From contig NC_037649.1 in NCBI RefSeq assembly GCF_003254395.2, positions 3,443,032 through 3,507,031 on the forward strand: DNA of 64,000 nucleotides, read 5' to 3'. The stretch comes from Apis mellifera (taxonomy: Eukaryota; Arthropoda; Insecta; Hymenoptera; Apidae). Position 1 is the first letter of the stretch, and every line of letters starts with the position of its first letter. The notes under the pieces were generated by a model. The model was given only the letters and a program-made list of their open reading frames with translations, was not told the DNA's origin and made no database searches. The position numbers and the translations under genes are program-made. Of this stretch, positions 37,207 to 51,800 are shown one piece after another.

Positions 37207-37268
37207 CATGAAAATACCGCCTCTGTGTTCCGCAGTCTTTCTTCTATCCTTTTTGCACGTGTATACGT
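37207..37268 (+). CDS. Candidate first coding exon with signal peptide (partial)
   Basis: The ATG at 37,207 (context AAGCCATGA, purine at -3) opens MKIPPLCSAVFLLSFLHVYT. It has a short basic start and a hydrophobic core at about residues 6-19, as in a secreted-protein signal peptide. After two bases of the next codon comes GTG|GTAAGC at 37,269, a good splice donor, so the exon would end in phase 2. Without splicing the frame stops after one more codon (TGG TAA). The region 36.95-37.3 kb is GC-elevated, and a 12-bp tandem repeat precedes the ATG. No acceptor is certain. The 39.84 kb island is one possible continuation in the right phase. No homologue is recognised, and it could be chance. Confidence 0.35.
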
Positions 37269-37329
37269 GGTAAGCAATGATCACATATGCGAGATGTTTT
37301 CTTTCCTGTGAGGAATTTTGAACATGGAA

Positions 37330-39135
37330 ATTTTTATCTTTATTTAATATGAGAATAGATTTAATTTTAAGGAATTTAATTTAATTTTTTTGTGTTAGTA
37401 AATTGAATTCAAAAATAAATTAAAAGATTTCGTATAATTATTTATTTACTTTTATAAAATAATGTGGTAATTAAGATGATTCAAAATCATTAAAATATAT
37501 TACAAGTAATATAAGTTATATTAAATTAAATAATATAATAAAATATTGATATTAATCTTGATATGTATTACATTTTGATGATGATATTATTGATATTATT
37601 ATTTTTTTTAATTACATAAAAATTATTATTTCATAAATTATAATGTCATAATTTCTAAATTTTATATTATTGTTAATATTAAATAGCGACAGTGATATTA
37701 TAAAAAAAAATCATTCATATACAAAATAAATAATATATAACATAGATTGAAATACTTTTGCAAAATTGATTCAAAATAAACAAAAAAGTTAGTATAATAG
37801 AATGTTGATTATTCGAATTAATTGAAAAACATAATTTTTAAATCAATCAAAAAAAATTAAATTAATGATTCTGAAATATTAATATATGAAATTACTATAA
37901 AATAAAATTAAATAATTTTCACGTATTAATAAATATTTATTATATAACAGAATTTAAACAGTTAGATATTAATAAACATACATCTATATATATATGTACA
38001 TATTATCTACATATTATCTCGTGTTTGAATAATCGAAAAGATAATTAACTGAAGTATAGTTAATGTTTAATTATGTATAATTTATTGAAGTTTACCATTT
38101 TAATTCAGATTTATTAAGTTAATTTATTTCATTAACTTATTTTATTAAGTTATAAGTAATTTAAGTTTGTAATTTTAATTAGATAAAGCAAAGTGGAGAC
38201 GAAGACACGGAAATAAAGTTGTTTTATTCTATTTCTAGATATTTCATTTTATTTAAGATGAATTTAAATTGTTTATAATTTAATAAATAAGTTTCAAATA
38301 TTTTTATATACTAACAATTAATCTTTAGAATCAACTTTCAAAGATGTCTCATAAATATATATCATTATATCCTATAAATGAAATAATAAATTTCTTATGT
38401 ATTTAATTCCATTTATAAATATGACTTTTTTTTTTAATTTAAATTTTTTTCTATTCATTAATTTTTATTTTAAAGAAAAAATATCTGTTATAATATATTT
38501 TATTATTATTTTTGAAATATCAAAAAATGAATCTGAATTAAAAAAGTAATGCGAAGCTATACATATGTTCACGCTTTCTTTGTCTTTTATGTATCAAGTT
38601 TAATAATATTTTGATTAAAAAATATTTCGAAAATTAATACTTTGTTTGTATGGATCATTGTATGGAATAACAAGAAAAATCTATTTATGTATAAAAAATA
38701 TGTACTATTTGTACATTGTTTATAGGGGTTGATTGAGCAATTGTTAGCATTGTACCTATATATACTATACAATAGAAAGAAATGTTTTCTACTATGTCAA
38801 TTATTTGTTTCTATGATTACATATTATTGGAGAGCGTTAATTAAAGAATTGATTAAGTAAGTAAATATTTCTTCTTGAAAATTTTATATTTTTATTTTAG
38901 TATAAATTTTAAATGAATATTTTAAATTATCTATTATAACAATACTTTAATTTAAGATCCTGAAGAATACCAAAATCATTTTGGGAATTAATTAAGTTTC
39001 TGTATGTTTATTTATAATTTAATTTTTATGTTGAAAGTTTTTATTGTTTTTTTTAAATTTTAAAGATTTAAATTGGTATCTTGCTGTGATATTAATGAAA
39101 AATTGTTAATCAAAAACTTATGTTTTGTTTAATTT

Positions 39136-39172
<37 letters not shown>

Positions 39173-39599
39173 ATTAGAAAATTTTTAGCTGATTAAATAT
39201 GAAAGAAAAGTAATTAATATTTTGTAACAGCATAAATTTCTTAACATTATGTTATTTTATTATAATTATTTTATTACTATTGATTAATATTTATTAATTG
39301 ATTGATATAAAAGATGTTAAAAAAATGAAAATATTTTAATTATTTTTACATTAGATCTATTTTAATTATTCAATCAGTTCAAATATACTATATATAGCAA
39401 TTTTTATTTTTTATTGCAATTTTTATTACAATTGTACAATCAAAAACTGAAAAATTGATCTATTTCCGATCTTTTTTACTCTTCAAATTATTCACTTTTC
39501 TGTTTTGCTATTCTTCCGTAACTACACTGGTAATGAACTTATAAACTGAAACGATTGCACGAACCATCCTATACTATTGTATTATTGTCAAATTATACG
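37330..39599. other. AT-rich gene-free DNA
   Basis: No gene is seen. It includes a TA microsatellite at 39,141-39,169. It would be intron if the exon at 37.2 kb continues to the 39.6-40.05 kb island. Confidence 0.5.
39141..39169. repeat. TA microsatellite
   Basis: An uninterrupted TA run of about 29 bp. Confidence 0.95.
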
Positions 39600-40050
39600 A
39601 ACCGTAATTCTTGAGTTTCAAAGTCCTCAACAATTACATCACTTCATCCCTCGACAACCATTGGTAGGAATACGCGAAAAGTTCGACTGTTTCGCGTAGG
39701 AAATTCTCGAATCTGGCCAACCCTGATCTAACAAGGTAAACGTACCAATCCGTTCACGTAGGTTTGCCCTAGAGACTCGATTCGAGGGCTTCGGAAAGCC
39801 CTGTGACTGCTTCCGATCCGGCGGCGCCATTGCACCCACTGTGTGCAGTTCATTTGAGCGAGTTACGCGATTAGCTTCGCGAACCCTTCACGGCTGCTCG
39901 TTTAATCTGACAAACGCCGGACGACTTTCAACGTCGTTCTCCACTAGCCCTGCGGGCTTCCGTTTGCGCTTCTTATTGAGACAATTAGCGACTGTGTCTC
40001 TTCCGTCCAGATTTTCCTTATTCAGTCAAGATAATGGATCTTGAAAATTC
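39600..40050. promoter_or_regulatory. CpG-rich island, candidate promoter or exon
   Basis: This is the most GC- and CpG-rich segment in the window, with GATCCGGCGGCGCCATTG near 39,817 and many CG steps over 450 bp. Frames are open on both strands and meet head to head. The minus frame 39,639-39,839 begins MGAMAPPDRKQSQGF and contains a GTACGT donor-like site. The plus frame 39,841-40,044 is 67 codons and serine/leucine/arginine-rich, preceded by CTGTGTGCAG, a weak acceptor. Neither protein is known to me. In bees, CpG-rich islands in AT-rich DNA often mark promoters or germline-unmethylated DNA, so a promoter is as likely as an exon. Confidence 0.4.
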
Positions 40051-43000
40051 GTTTAAAGAAATGATTCTTATTGTTGAATTAAAAGATTTTTCAATTGATT
40101 CTAAATATCTAATTAAATAACTACTTCTGACTTTCTAATCTCTTCTTAATCTATTTATTGAAAGGAAGATTAAAATGTAATTAGGATTAAAATAAAAAAT
40201 TTTCATTTTTAAAAAACATGTATTCGAAGTTATGTATTTCGTTTAAGACAAGATTTATTTTTATGAATTTTTATGAATTTTTATTTAAAAATTGGTTTTA
40301 TTAGAACATTTTTGAAAACATGATTCTGATTTTTTATAATCTATAGATATAATTTATAGGATATTCTAAATAAAATTATTAATTATTTCCATAAAAAATC
40401 ATAAATATTGATAATATCCTTTCACAGAATTTGCTTTTAAATTGTACTGCACTGTTGAATGCAAAAAATATCTCAGAATATTAAGTTCTTTTTTTAAATA
40501 AAATATTTAATTAAAATCTACAATTTTTTTTAATAATAATAAATAATTTTTTTTAATAATAATAATAAATTTTATTGTTAATATAAAAAATAATATTGTT
40601 AATATAAAAATATGCAAATTATATTATATTCAAAACTGGCGAAGTTAGACATGTTTTGTAAATCAATGTTAGCCAATGAATATTTATTTTTCTAAAGATA
40701 TATAATGATTTATATCCAATAGTACAATTTTAATCTAAATTACTATTATTTTCGAAATGCGTTAAAAATAACTGCAATTATCACATTTGTATGCTTCATA
40801 TTTTTAGGTAAATTATTTATTGTTTTTTTTTTCGATTTGTATTTGGTATGTACATTTATATTTGTATATGATAAATCAAATGTATTTAATTTCTTAAGAA
40901 TGAATAGTCAGATTTTTCATGAATTGTATATAAGATACCCTATAAAAAAACATAATTGAATGTCATCAGCTATTCGATGTTTAATAACGAAAAATATTAT
41001 AGTAAAGATCGTTGTTTAACATCTAGATAGATAGCACATCAATATACTAGTAATGTTTGTATACATCTGTATATGTAATTTTCATATAATTTCATAATTT
41101 CATAATTAACAATTTTTCATTATTATCTTAGAAATTATCTAGAAATTATAAAAAACTAATAGATAAATGTTTGAAATTAATTTTAATTTTAAAATTAAAT
41201 TTTTTTTATATTATTATTTGCAAATCAAGGAATTTCGGAATTATAGATAAAATTTTATAATTTATAAAATAAATTATTTATTTTATAAAGGGATATTTAT
41301 TAAAAAAATTTATCATAAATGGATCAAATTATCAAACTATTAGATATTATTAGAGTTAGCCAGTTTTAATTGACAATTAATGACATATTATTAATATATT
41401 CATATAAAATAAAAACTATAATATATAATAAATATCATATTATTATAATATAATACAATTGTATCTAATTATCTTATAATAGAATAAAATATCAATTTAT
41501 TAAATCTTTTTTTATTATAATGGAGAATATTTTTAATTATTTTTGATAAATGAAATGTTTATTATTGTAATAGAAAAAATATTAATTTTATATTTAAAAA
41601 ATTTTAATTTAATTTTTTTTAACTTTAATTTTAGGAACTTTCTTTCATTTATTCCGATCGAAATTTGATATGAGAACTTTTTTTAAAAAGTTCTTATGAT
41701 TCATTATAAATAAAACTTATGAAATAGTTTTATAATTTTTCAAACTTTGCTAAAATAAGATTTCAAGATAGAGAATTTAAAAAAATATTTATTTATATGA
41801 AAAAATTAAATATAACATAAATGTAATTTAAATTAAATATTGTTTAATCTTAAATATTATATCTGATCTTGATTTAAGTTTATAATTTTAATATATTAAA
41901 TATTATATATAGTATGTTAATGTAATCGGAGGACAATCGAAAAATCGATTCCTAATATCAAAATAATAACATAAATAATTAATATAAATTGGTTAAATAA
42001 ATTATATAAAAATATAATTTTATTTATTAAAAGTTATAAGCAATTTAGATGATAAGCAATTAGATGAAGAGAAAGATTGAGTTTGCATAACAATATGACA
42101 GAAACTTCAATTGATTGGTATTTAAATAAATAACTTCAACTAATATTTTTATAAATAAAATAAAATTTATGTTTGGTTTCGCTTCTAGAATTTCTATTCA
42201 TATTAATTCTCTAAAAATATTCTATGATAAAATTAAAAACCTCATACGTATAAATAACATAAATAAAAATGATAAATAACATTAAAACTTTCAGTCTTTG
42301 TAAATTCAAATCAATCTAAGTCTAATTTAATTAAATTCAACTAGAATTTTTGGATGTAAAAAAAAAAAAAGAAAAGAAAAAATGATCATCTAAAATGAAT
42401 TCAAATCATTTTTTTTTTTTTTTTGATCAAGTGAATTTTTAATTTTTATGCTTAACGACAAATTCATTATAAGAATATACATGTATATTCGCGAACTTGA
42501 AATATATTGGAAATTACATAAAAAAAGTATATAAAATTTTTCCTTATTTCAAATGAATAAAAATATAATATTTTTTAATTTAAAATTAAAATTTTAATGT
42601 TAAAACAATATTTTTTAAAAAATTAAAATAATATAAAATTGGAATCATAGAAAAATTATGGAAAATCACTAAACAAAATTATTATATTTCCATTTTTTTA
42701 ATTATTTAATGATTTTAGAATTTTATATATATTATGAAATTACTATCAAATATTATAATAAAATTTTTTAACAAATTTTATGTATGTTTTTTTGTATATA
42801 ACATATTTTAATGAAATATTTAATATTTCATCAGTAATCAATTTTTCTTTTTATTAATATATTTCCTGTTCTTATAATTGCTTTTACTATTTATTATTAA
42901 TTTTTATATTATTTTATAATTATTATTTACAATTTATAATTATTACTTATTTTATACATTTATTTTATTTTATTTTATTATTATTTATTAACATTTTTTC

Positions 43001-43529
43001 ATTCAATTAAGTTAGCATAAATATTAGAAAAATAAAAATTTGCATGTTGAATTTTGAATTTGTCTAAATGATAGTGATGCATTAATTATTTAAAGAATTC
43101 AAATAATTGATATTCTATAATTCGTATTTGTTTTTCATATAGTGAATTTTACAAATTTCAAGTTTGAAAATATCTTTTAAATTAATGTTTTTTGAACATA
43201 AATTTAACCTATATTGATTAAATTAACTTATGGATAATAATGATGATAAAAATCGAGATAATAATATCCGATGAATCATTAAATAATCAGACATTCTATT
43301 GTAATAGAAATTTCAATCAAAATAATAAATTTTATTTTTTTAATGATCTATCTTATAAAATTCAATATCTTCTCAAATAATTCCGTATCATTATAATAAT
43401 TTTTTTTGAATCACATATATTTTTTGATATTTTTCATTCGCAAGTTCGTAGTAAATAACAACGAGTTTTGAGAGTATGTGTCTATCCACCTTACATTACG
43501 TGACCATTTTACATTATGCAACATAATTA
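40051..43529. other. AT-rich gene-free DNA
   Basis: No gene is seen. A polyA/polyT pair (AAAAAATGAT at 42,377 and ATCATTTTTT at 42,405) can form a hairpin. Confidence 0.55.
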
Positions 43530-43960
43530 TCCGTTTGTCGAGAGTTTAATTAAAGCATTATCGATGCCGCGGTGATCCGAACTGCATATCTTAACTTTTC
43601 CACCGGTATATATAATCGACGGTGGGATGTACACGGCCATTCGAGCAACAGGATTAAAGTTTTTTGGTTCGTTAAAGAACGAGAACTGCTGCCAATTAAC
43701 TTGTGAAAGAAACTTGTTCTTGGATCAGGGAACACGGAATTCGACAAACTTTTTTTCCTTCCACAGCATAAGGAATTGCGATACAAATTCTCGATTTGAT
43801 CGAGACACTGAAAGAAGATCGTTCAACTATGTAATGCTTGGCGACGGGCCAAGATGTTTTTCAACTAATATCGATTTCTAGTAACAAGGATATAGCTTCA
43901 CAAATACAATTCGTTCAGGAAGGAATAAGGAGTAATATGTTATGTTATATTATTAGCATC
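43530..43960. other. GC-elevated island with overlapping frames on both strands
   Basis: The minus frame 43,550-43,786 (78 codons) and plus frame 43,627-43,881 (84 codons) overlap. Both have balanced amino acid use and several cysteines, and neither matches a family I know. CCACCG (43,600) and CGGTGG (43,620) form a 6-bp hairpin with a TATA-rich loop. It is a candidate exon or regulatory block. Confidence 0.35.
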
Positions 43961-46900
43961 CATATAAAGCAATGCGATGTTATAGGAAATCAGCTAGTTT
44001 CATTCATGTAGCGACAGAAATTGTTGCAAATTTCGTTTTTAAATTATTCGAATTATCAATGTTTTATTTATTTAAAAATTTCATTTTTAAGATATTATCG
44101 ATATTCGTATTACATATTTATAAAGTGATAATGAAGATTGAAAGTTTAGTTAATGAGATATTATCTACTTTGAAAATCAAAAATCTTTTTTAAATAGAAA
44201 GTATTCGAACATCTTTCATATTCATCGTACATCTCTCATAATTAAGATATATACTACATAAAAATAAAATAATAAAAATTATAAAAATATATTTATATTA
44301 TTCTTATCTTAAAATGGATAAAATATTTTTTAGATAATTTTTGTGTATATCTTTTATTTATCGCAACAATACTATTATTTAAAAAAAATGGTATTATTCA
44401 AAAAATTATGATAATATTTAAGATAAACAATTTTAAATATTTTGAATCGTAAAAATTTCGAATCAGAATATCAAAAAACATATTTATATGAATCTATTAA
44501 TAAAAAGTAAACAATTTTTTTTATAATAAAAAATAAAAAATTTTATATTTTGAATTATCTTATTGCAACAAATAAGAGATTTTTCAACTGTCAAAAAATC
44601 GAACCATAATAATATTTATTTAAATATTTGAATTTTAGAAATATAAGAAAATAATAAGTATTAGATCATTTGATAAATAATGATGTTAAAAGATTTTCAA
44701 TAAAAAAATAATATTACTTCTTTAATTTCAATTTACTAATTATTATTCATTAACAATTATTATTCATTATGATTGAAACATTTCTTTAATTTTATTTTCA
44801 AATAAATTTCTTGTCTTTTCAATTGGAAAATTTATTTAATATTAATTTCTATGATTTATCATTTAAAAAATTTCATATTAAAAATAATAATAATAGTAAT
44901 GATAATAGTAATAGTACTTTGATATTACTTTAGAACATAATGCATTGACTATAAATATAAGAAATATTATAAAATTATTAATTATTAAATTAATTTTCGT
45001 TATTTCGTTTGCTATTCATAATTATGCATTATCATAATCAAAAAGAAATTTATAATTTTCTAACAATGAACATATATAAATCCATATCTTTTAACATTTA
45101 TATATCAAAACTCTACATTGTTTATTTAATTTTTTATTATAAATTATAATTTTTATAATTTTATAATCATTAACTTATTAATTATAATGATTAACTTTAT
45201 TTTAAAAAATTATAATAAATAATTTTTTGCACCTTAATGTTTTAAAATGATATTATTTATGAGATAATTTAATCTTGAAAAAAAATTATCGATATATTTG
45301 TATTTATTATTATTTTGAAACAATGTTTTCATTCTTTTTTTTTTAAAACTTTATATTATTAAATATAATATTTTTTTTTATATATTTTTAAGATTTGATT
45401 GGTTTTAATTCTTTCGATCGAATATTCATTTTCAAAGATTTAACATCGATAAATTTGATACTTCTACTTGATCGATTCTATTAAATATAAATGAAATTTA
45501 TAAAAAATTTATATATTTAATTTTAAAAGTTTAAAAATTTTTAGAAAAATAATTAATTAGAAAAATAAATTGTGTAAATCAAATTGTACTTAGATAAAAA
45601 CTTTCATAAGAGACAAAAATCTACAAATAAAATTAAAAAATTCTATAAATAAAAAAATATTTAAAAACTTTAGTATTTAAACAATGAAACCTCTATTTTT
45701 TTCGACTTTTCCCGATAGTAAAACTATATATATATACTATAGCATTATTCTTTTACTCGAATTAATAGTTTCTTTTGTTTTATAGCTGATGTGTTTATTT
45801 ATTACATTATATCTTACATCTATCTTTTTTATAAGCTCTTCCTATATTTTTTTTAATAATAGCTATATCAATATGTTATCGATTCTATTCACTCTAATTT
45901 AATTTTTTAGCTATAATTTCAAAAAAATCCGATCACGAAATTTACAAATGATAGAAATGGTAAAAAAGAAAATAGATTTTATATTAAAAATTTTAATATC
46001 AAATATTTATTACTTTTTAAGATAATGAAAAATTTTTGATATTATATATTGAAAACTTTGTATGCAAATACTATTTATATATTAAATGGTGCTATTAGAT
46101 ATTAATTCAAATGTAAATATAACAGTCTTCAAAAATCGTCATCGACTATTGATTATGAATAGTTCATTGACAATGATAGTTCATCAATCTTATATTATAT
46201 AATGTTTCATATAATTCATAAAAAATTTGACTATTTCTTAATTTTTTAAAAAATTAAACATATTTAATTTATTAAATATGATATCAAATATGAATAGCAG
46301 TAAAAAAAATCACTTTGTAGATAAAAGCATTTGGCAAAATGATGGCAATTGCTGTTATTTTGCTTCGAATAGAACTGTGATAAGACTAATTTGAGATTTT
46401 TCAAATTAATAAAAATAATTTTAAAGTATTTTATAATCATATATATCAAAATCGATTATTAAACATTTGACGACGATGACGACTTTTAAAGATATATTCA
46501 TCACATTTAAAAAGATTCAAAATTCAACATATAATACTGAAAATTTTTCATTATTATTTCGGAAACTAATAAATAATTAAAAATTAAAATTTATATAAAT
46601 AAATTCAAAGTTAAAAATTTAATATATAATTGGTTCATCCATTATTCCTTACACTCCGCCAAATTTTATCAATCGCTCAAAAAATTTTCGAAATTTTATT
46701 CAATTTTTTTTCATAAATTTTCAAATTGTTGGTTCTTGTAAAATCGAAACAGATACTATTATTAATATAAATAGATGTTAATGATATGCTAGTTTGTATT
46801 CGTATTGTATTTTAGGATACATGAATTTTTTATTTGTAATTAATTAATGAAGATGAAAATTTTCATATAGCGTTAAGAGATACTATTAATATTATCATAT

Positions 46901-47879
46901 AATTTATTTATTAATTATTAAAACACACTAATATGGATTTAAAAGTCTTAAAAGAGCCGAATATAAAATTAGAATATTTAAAATATTTAAAAATGTAATA
47001 AGCTTAATAAACATTGATAAGCATTTACAAAAATTTTTATAACTAAATATTTTTCATTATATTATATATTATATTTCATTGAATTCTTATTTGAAATACA
47101 ATTTTGACAAATGTATTTTTGAAAATTATAAGTTCAATATAGATTATTATTAAAATATTATTAATTATTAAAATAATTAAAATGAAAATATTGTTTAAAT
47201 TTTTGTCTTAAGATTACATTTGAACTATATTTTTAATCTATCACTTAATTTAATCTAAGACCAGATTATAATTAAATGAATTTAATTTCGATATATTGTA
47301 ATTAATTGATCAATTATATCCTCATCATAGTAGCTAAGTTACAACTTATAGTTTAATACAAATCAACTCAAATTAAATTATTTCAAACATTAGAAATACG
47401 AAGTATAGTATATAAAGTAACGTTTCTAAAGAGGTCATTTAAGATAATCTTAACAATATATATTGAGACTAAGATCAGCCGAAATAGTTCCCTTAAAATC
47501 TCATATTTACTGATTGAATTCTTTAGAATATACATCATTCGTACCAAATATTATTGACAAATAATTTCGACATAGAGTATCAAAAGATAATTGACATAAA
47601 AGATAATTTTGAAAATCGTAGAATTTTTTGAATTATAAAAGTTATAAAAATAAGTACGGTTTCATCCACGTATATTTTTTATAGAGATAATGTATTATAA
47701 TAATGAAATTGATATTATGGCATGAAAATCAATTTAAAATTTCTGACTTTTCAATAAATTATGAAAATTATGAGAAAGATTCGTATTACATCCATCATTA
47801 CTTATATTAAGTCCTATAATATCAATCCAATGATAATTGAAATTTCATGAAAACAATATCAATCCCAGGAACAATCGAT
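43961..47879. other. AT-rich gene-free DNA
   Basis: A 73-codon frame at 43,972-44,193 is hydrophobic and AT-driven, and I do not regard it as a gene. Nothing else is recognised. Confidence 0.5.
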
Positions 47880-48300
47880 AAATCAATTAGAATTCTCGTC
47901 TAGAGTTCTCATCATTCAACTTCCGTTTATCTCGATCGTTTAATGGTTCGTCACAAGGACGTGTCGTTTTTCTTAATGCTCTTCTAACCGTGAAGATAAG
48001 CAGAGATAGGAGAATGGAATGACCGGAAAACGTCATTACTTCGCGACCATGAGGGGCAAAAAAGTTTTCACGAGAAAAGTTTTTTCGTCGGCCATCGACT
48101 TTCGACCTTCGCTCAATAGTACGCGTTTCCGAAGGGCAAACGAGCGGATGTAACGGTTAGAATTCATAACGAAACAGTATGTGGAGTGAAGGAAGTTACC
48201 AGACGAAATCGTATTGTGATATTCGATCAATTTGTAGTTTAGTCCAGTATATCGTTCCTAGACTGTTGGCAGATACGTGCAAAAATAATATTATAGGAGA
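47880..48300. other. GC-elevated island, function unknown
   Basis: Mixed sequence with many CpG, such as GTACGCGTTTCCGAAGGGC near 48,119. The minus frame 48,036-48,230 (64 codons) is open but unassigned. It contains GACGTGTCGTTT and GAAAACGTCATTAC, where GACGT/ACGTC arms occur about 70 bp apart. It may be a promoter, exon or conserved element. Confidence 0.35.
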
Positions 48301-48456
48301 ATTGCGTAGCGTAACAAGATTTATATAGTGTAATTTATGATTTTATTAAATAATAAGAAATAAATTAAATTGCTCAGATCTTTCTTTCTCGTAATGTTTT
48401 GTCTGAGTATTCTTTTGCTTTAATGGTTTTCTCATAACTGTTCTCGAAAATATATT

Positions 48457-48458
<2 letters not shown>

Positions 48459-48507
<49 letters not shown>
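48459..48507. repeat. TA microsatellite
   Basis: TA repeat of about 49 bp. Confidence 0.95.
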
Positions 48508-48508
<1 letters not shown>

Positions 48509-48678
48509 CACGTAATCTTAGGGCTAAAATAGTTAAAATATAAAAAAAATCTTTTTATTATTTGATCTGATAAAATGGAAAATTAGATATGGATTGCAAA
48601 TATGATTCTTAAGAATTCTTTCTAGAAATATCGTTTATCTTTAATTTACTATAATATTATTAAAAATTTTATATGTAA

Positions 48679-48683
<5 letters not shown>

Positions 48684-48730
<47 letters not shown>

Positions 48731-48751
48731 CATATATATATATATATGTAG

Positions 48752-48786
<35 letters not shown>

Positions 48787-48832
48787 CATATATATATATA
48801 TATGTAGTTTTTTATATATATATATGTAGTTT
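48684..48832. repeat. TA/TACA microsatellite with duplicated 29-bp block
   Basis: Within a long TA tract, the block that begins TACATACATA and ends TATGTAGTT occurs at 48,725-48,753 and again at 48,781-48,809, period 56. A third partial copy ends at about 48,832. Confidence 0.9.
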
Positions 48833-51800
48833 AATAATAATAAAATTAAATAAAGAAATATTTTTTAAGTTTTATTTGCATAAAATGAAAGATTTTAAAA
48901 AAAATAATTTTTTTTAAGATGAATATTTTATTTACAAAGATAAATACAAAATTATTATATAAATAATAATAATATATAAAAATAACTATTAATATTTAGT
49001 TTATATGAAAGTAAAATAAATTGATTTCGTTACAAATTTATTTTTCTTGCTTTTTATAATACAAATTCATTAATTATGCAATCATTAATAATTTTGACAA
49101 ATTCAAATTTTCGCAAATATTTTTTTTTATAAATAATAATATATTTATTAATCAAAATTTTAATAAATAGCTTGTAATAAAGATTCTATTATATCTCCAT
49201 TAGATATTAATTTAATTTTTTTCACAAATTATTAAAAAAATAAATTCTATATATTATAGAACAGAGTAGAAAAAATATGGAAAATATATCAGAGTACAAT
49301 TAAATATATAATATATATATATAATAATATAATTCAATAATTGAGAATAGTATATCATACAGCATTCAATATTTTTAATTTGTAAAAATTGAAACAGGCA
49401 ATGCAAACATTAATATTTTATTTGTCTTATTAATTATCAAAAAATAATTGATTCATTATTAAATTTCACAGATATTTATAAAAATTATATATATAAAAAT
49501 TAGATAGAAAAGTTAAGATAGATATGCTATTAGTAATAGATAAGAATTAGTAAATTGTTAAAATTTCAAGTTAAAAAAGTGATTGATTCAAGTTAAAGAA
49601 GATGATTGATTATAAAAAATATATAAATAAACTGATCTTATCTATTTATCAATTTTCTTTAAGTAATAATCGATTTAGAATGACACATGCGATGTTTTCA
49701 TAATCAATTACTTTCGCAAATATATTTATAAAGTTATTGTAATATTATAAAATATTGTATACATTATAAAATATGTTGGGTTCTGAACATATAAATAAAA
49801 CATGCTAATCATTAGAAAAAATATATTATACAAATTATTTATTTAGCTTGTACTTGCAAAAGACAATTGTTCTATATAAAATAAAATAATTAATATTTAA
49901 AATCCAATAATTTTATGATTGTATTATTACATTACAAGGGAGCATATTAAAAAATAAATTAAAAATTGATATTCAAAATTAAGCTTGTAATATTTATTAG
50001 AAAAAAAATTATTAAAATGATTAGTGAAATAATTAATTTTTAAAAAAATAACTTGATTATATTCTATGACTTTAAAAGAAATGAATATCATTCATTCGGA
50101 AAATCTGATATGATATTCATCAAAAATCTGCTTAAATTGGTAAATGGATATAAATATCATTTTGTAATTTTTTTACATTTTAGATTTTTTCGAAATATTT
50201 ATAAAAATATCTATAAATAATAATATAAAAAATAAATTTAGATCTTGATTTTTTTTATTTATCCAAAGTTTAAATTGCATTTGGATATGATAAACATTAA
50301 ATGTATGATATATAAAAATATATTTATTGTACATTTGGTTTTTCATGTATGTATATATACCATTTATACATACCATTTAGGAAATTTAGGAAAAATAAAA
50401 AATATAATATTATATTCATTGTAAGTTTTTCTAGATTAAGTAGAAAAATTAAAAATACAATTTAAATTTATATAAATTTATATTAAATTTATACAAATTA
50501 GAATTACAATCTTTCAATATTATTTTTTTAAAATTAATTGATAATCTGAAAAATTTAAAAATCTAAAACTCTAATACTTTTCTTTTTTTAATTGAGTATT
50601 ATAATTAATAATTATAATAATAGATGTGTATATATGTGATAATAATAATAGATATAACAGAAATATAAATATATACAAAGTAAATACATCATTCGATCAG
50701 CGAACTGACTACTTATCTAATTATGCTAATTTTTCAAAACAACAAATGACATTAAATTATAACATAATAATAAATATAAATCCTAAAATCAATATTATAT
50801 AATTTCATAAAAAATATTGAAATTTTTTTTAATATTTAATTTCGTTAATTGATATAATAATATATATTTACATGATACAATGATTTTTTGTCAATAAGTA
50901 AAGAAATGTTCCAAGTAATATATAATATATATATTTTATAAATTTTTTACAAAAATATCTTATTAAAATTTAGTAACATATTATAACAAAATTGATATCA
51001 TTATAAATCATACAATTATTATAAAATATGAAGAATTATTCAACTCATTCAACTATTCAATTATTCAACTATTCTAAACTCAACTAAACTCAATTTTTTT
51101 AATGAAAAATACAAAAATCTGTAGTAATTAATTATTAATTAATTTCAATTGATACAATATTCGCTTTTCAATAGATACTGAAACAAGCATCAAAGTATTT
51201 TTTTGCTTTAACTAATAAATTTTCGTATTGTTATTCTTATATAATTATAATTGTTTAATTTAGAAAATTATCTTTTTATAATCTCAGTCATATCATAGAA
51301 GTAATTATCTTAATTCTATATTCTTTCAAAAATTTTTAATTTATTTATTTAATTTACTTTTATAATCTCATTATATCATAAAAGTGATTTATCAAAGTGA
51401 ATGAATAAAAGAAAGCAGGTATTATGTGATGAAAAAATTGCTTCAATTGTAAGAATGATTTTCATGGTGCATAAAACTATTTATTTGAAAGAAACAAAAG
51501 AAAAAAGATTTCGTTATATTATTCAGATTTAAAAAGAAAAGAATAAGCGTATTTATTACGAAATTATGTTTAAACTTGATTCTAATAATAGATTATAATA
51601 TAAAATAGTAAATAATGTATTTTAAGAATATATATTTAAAAATAAAATATAATTTATAATTATATTTAATATATATTTAAATTATTATATATTATAAATA
51701 TTAATTATATATTTAAATATAAATATAATATTAATTTTTTATTTTTAAAATAATATTATTTTAAAATTAGTATTTTATTAAAAAAAAAAATTATTTGAAA

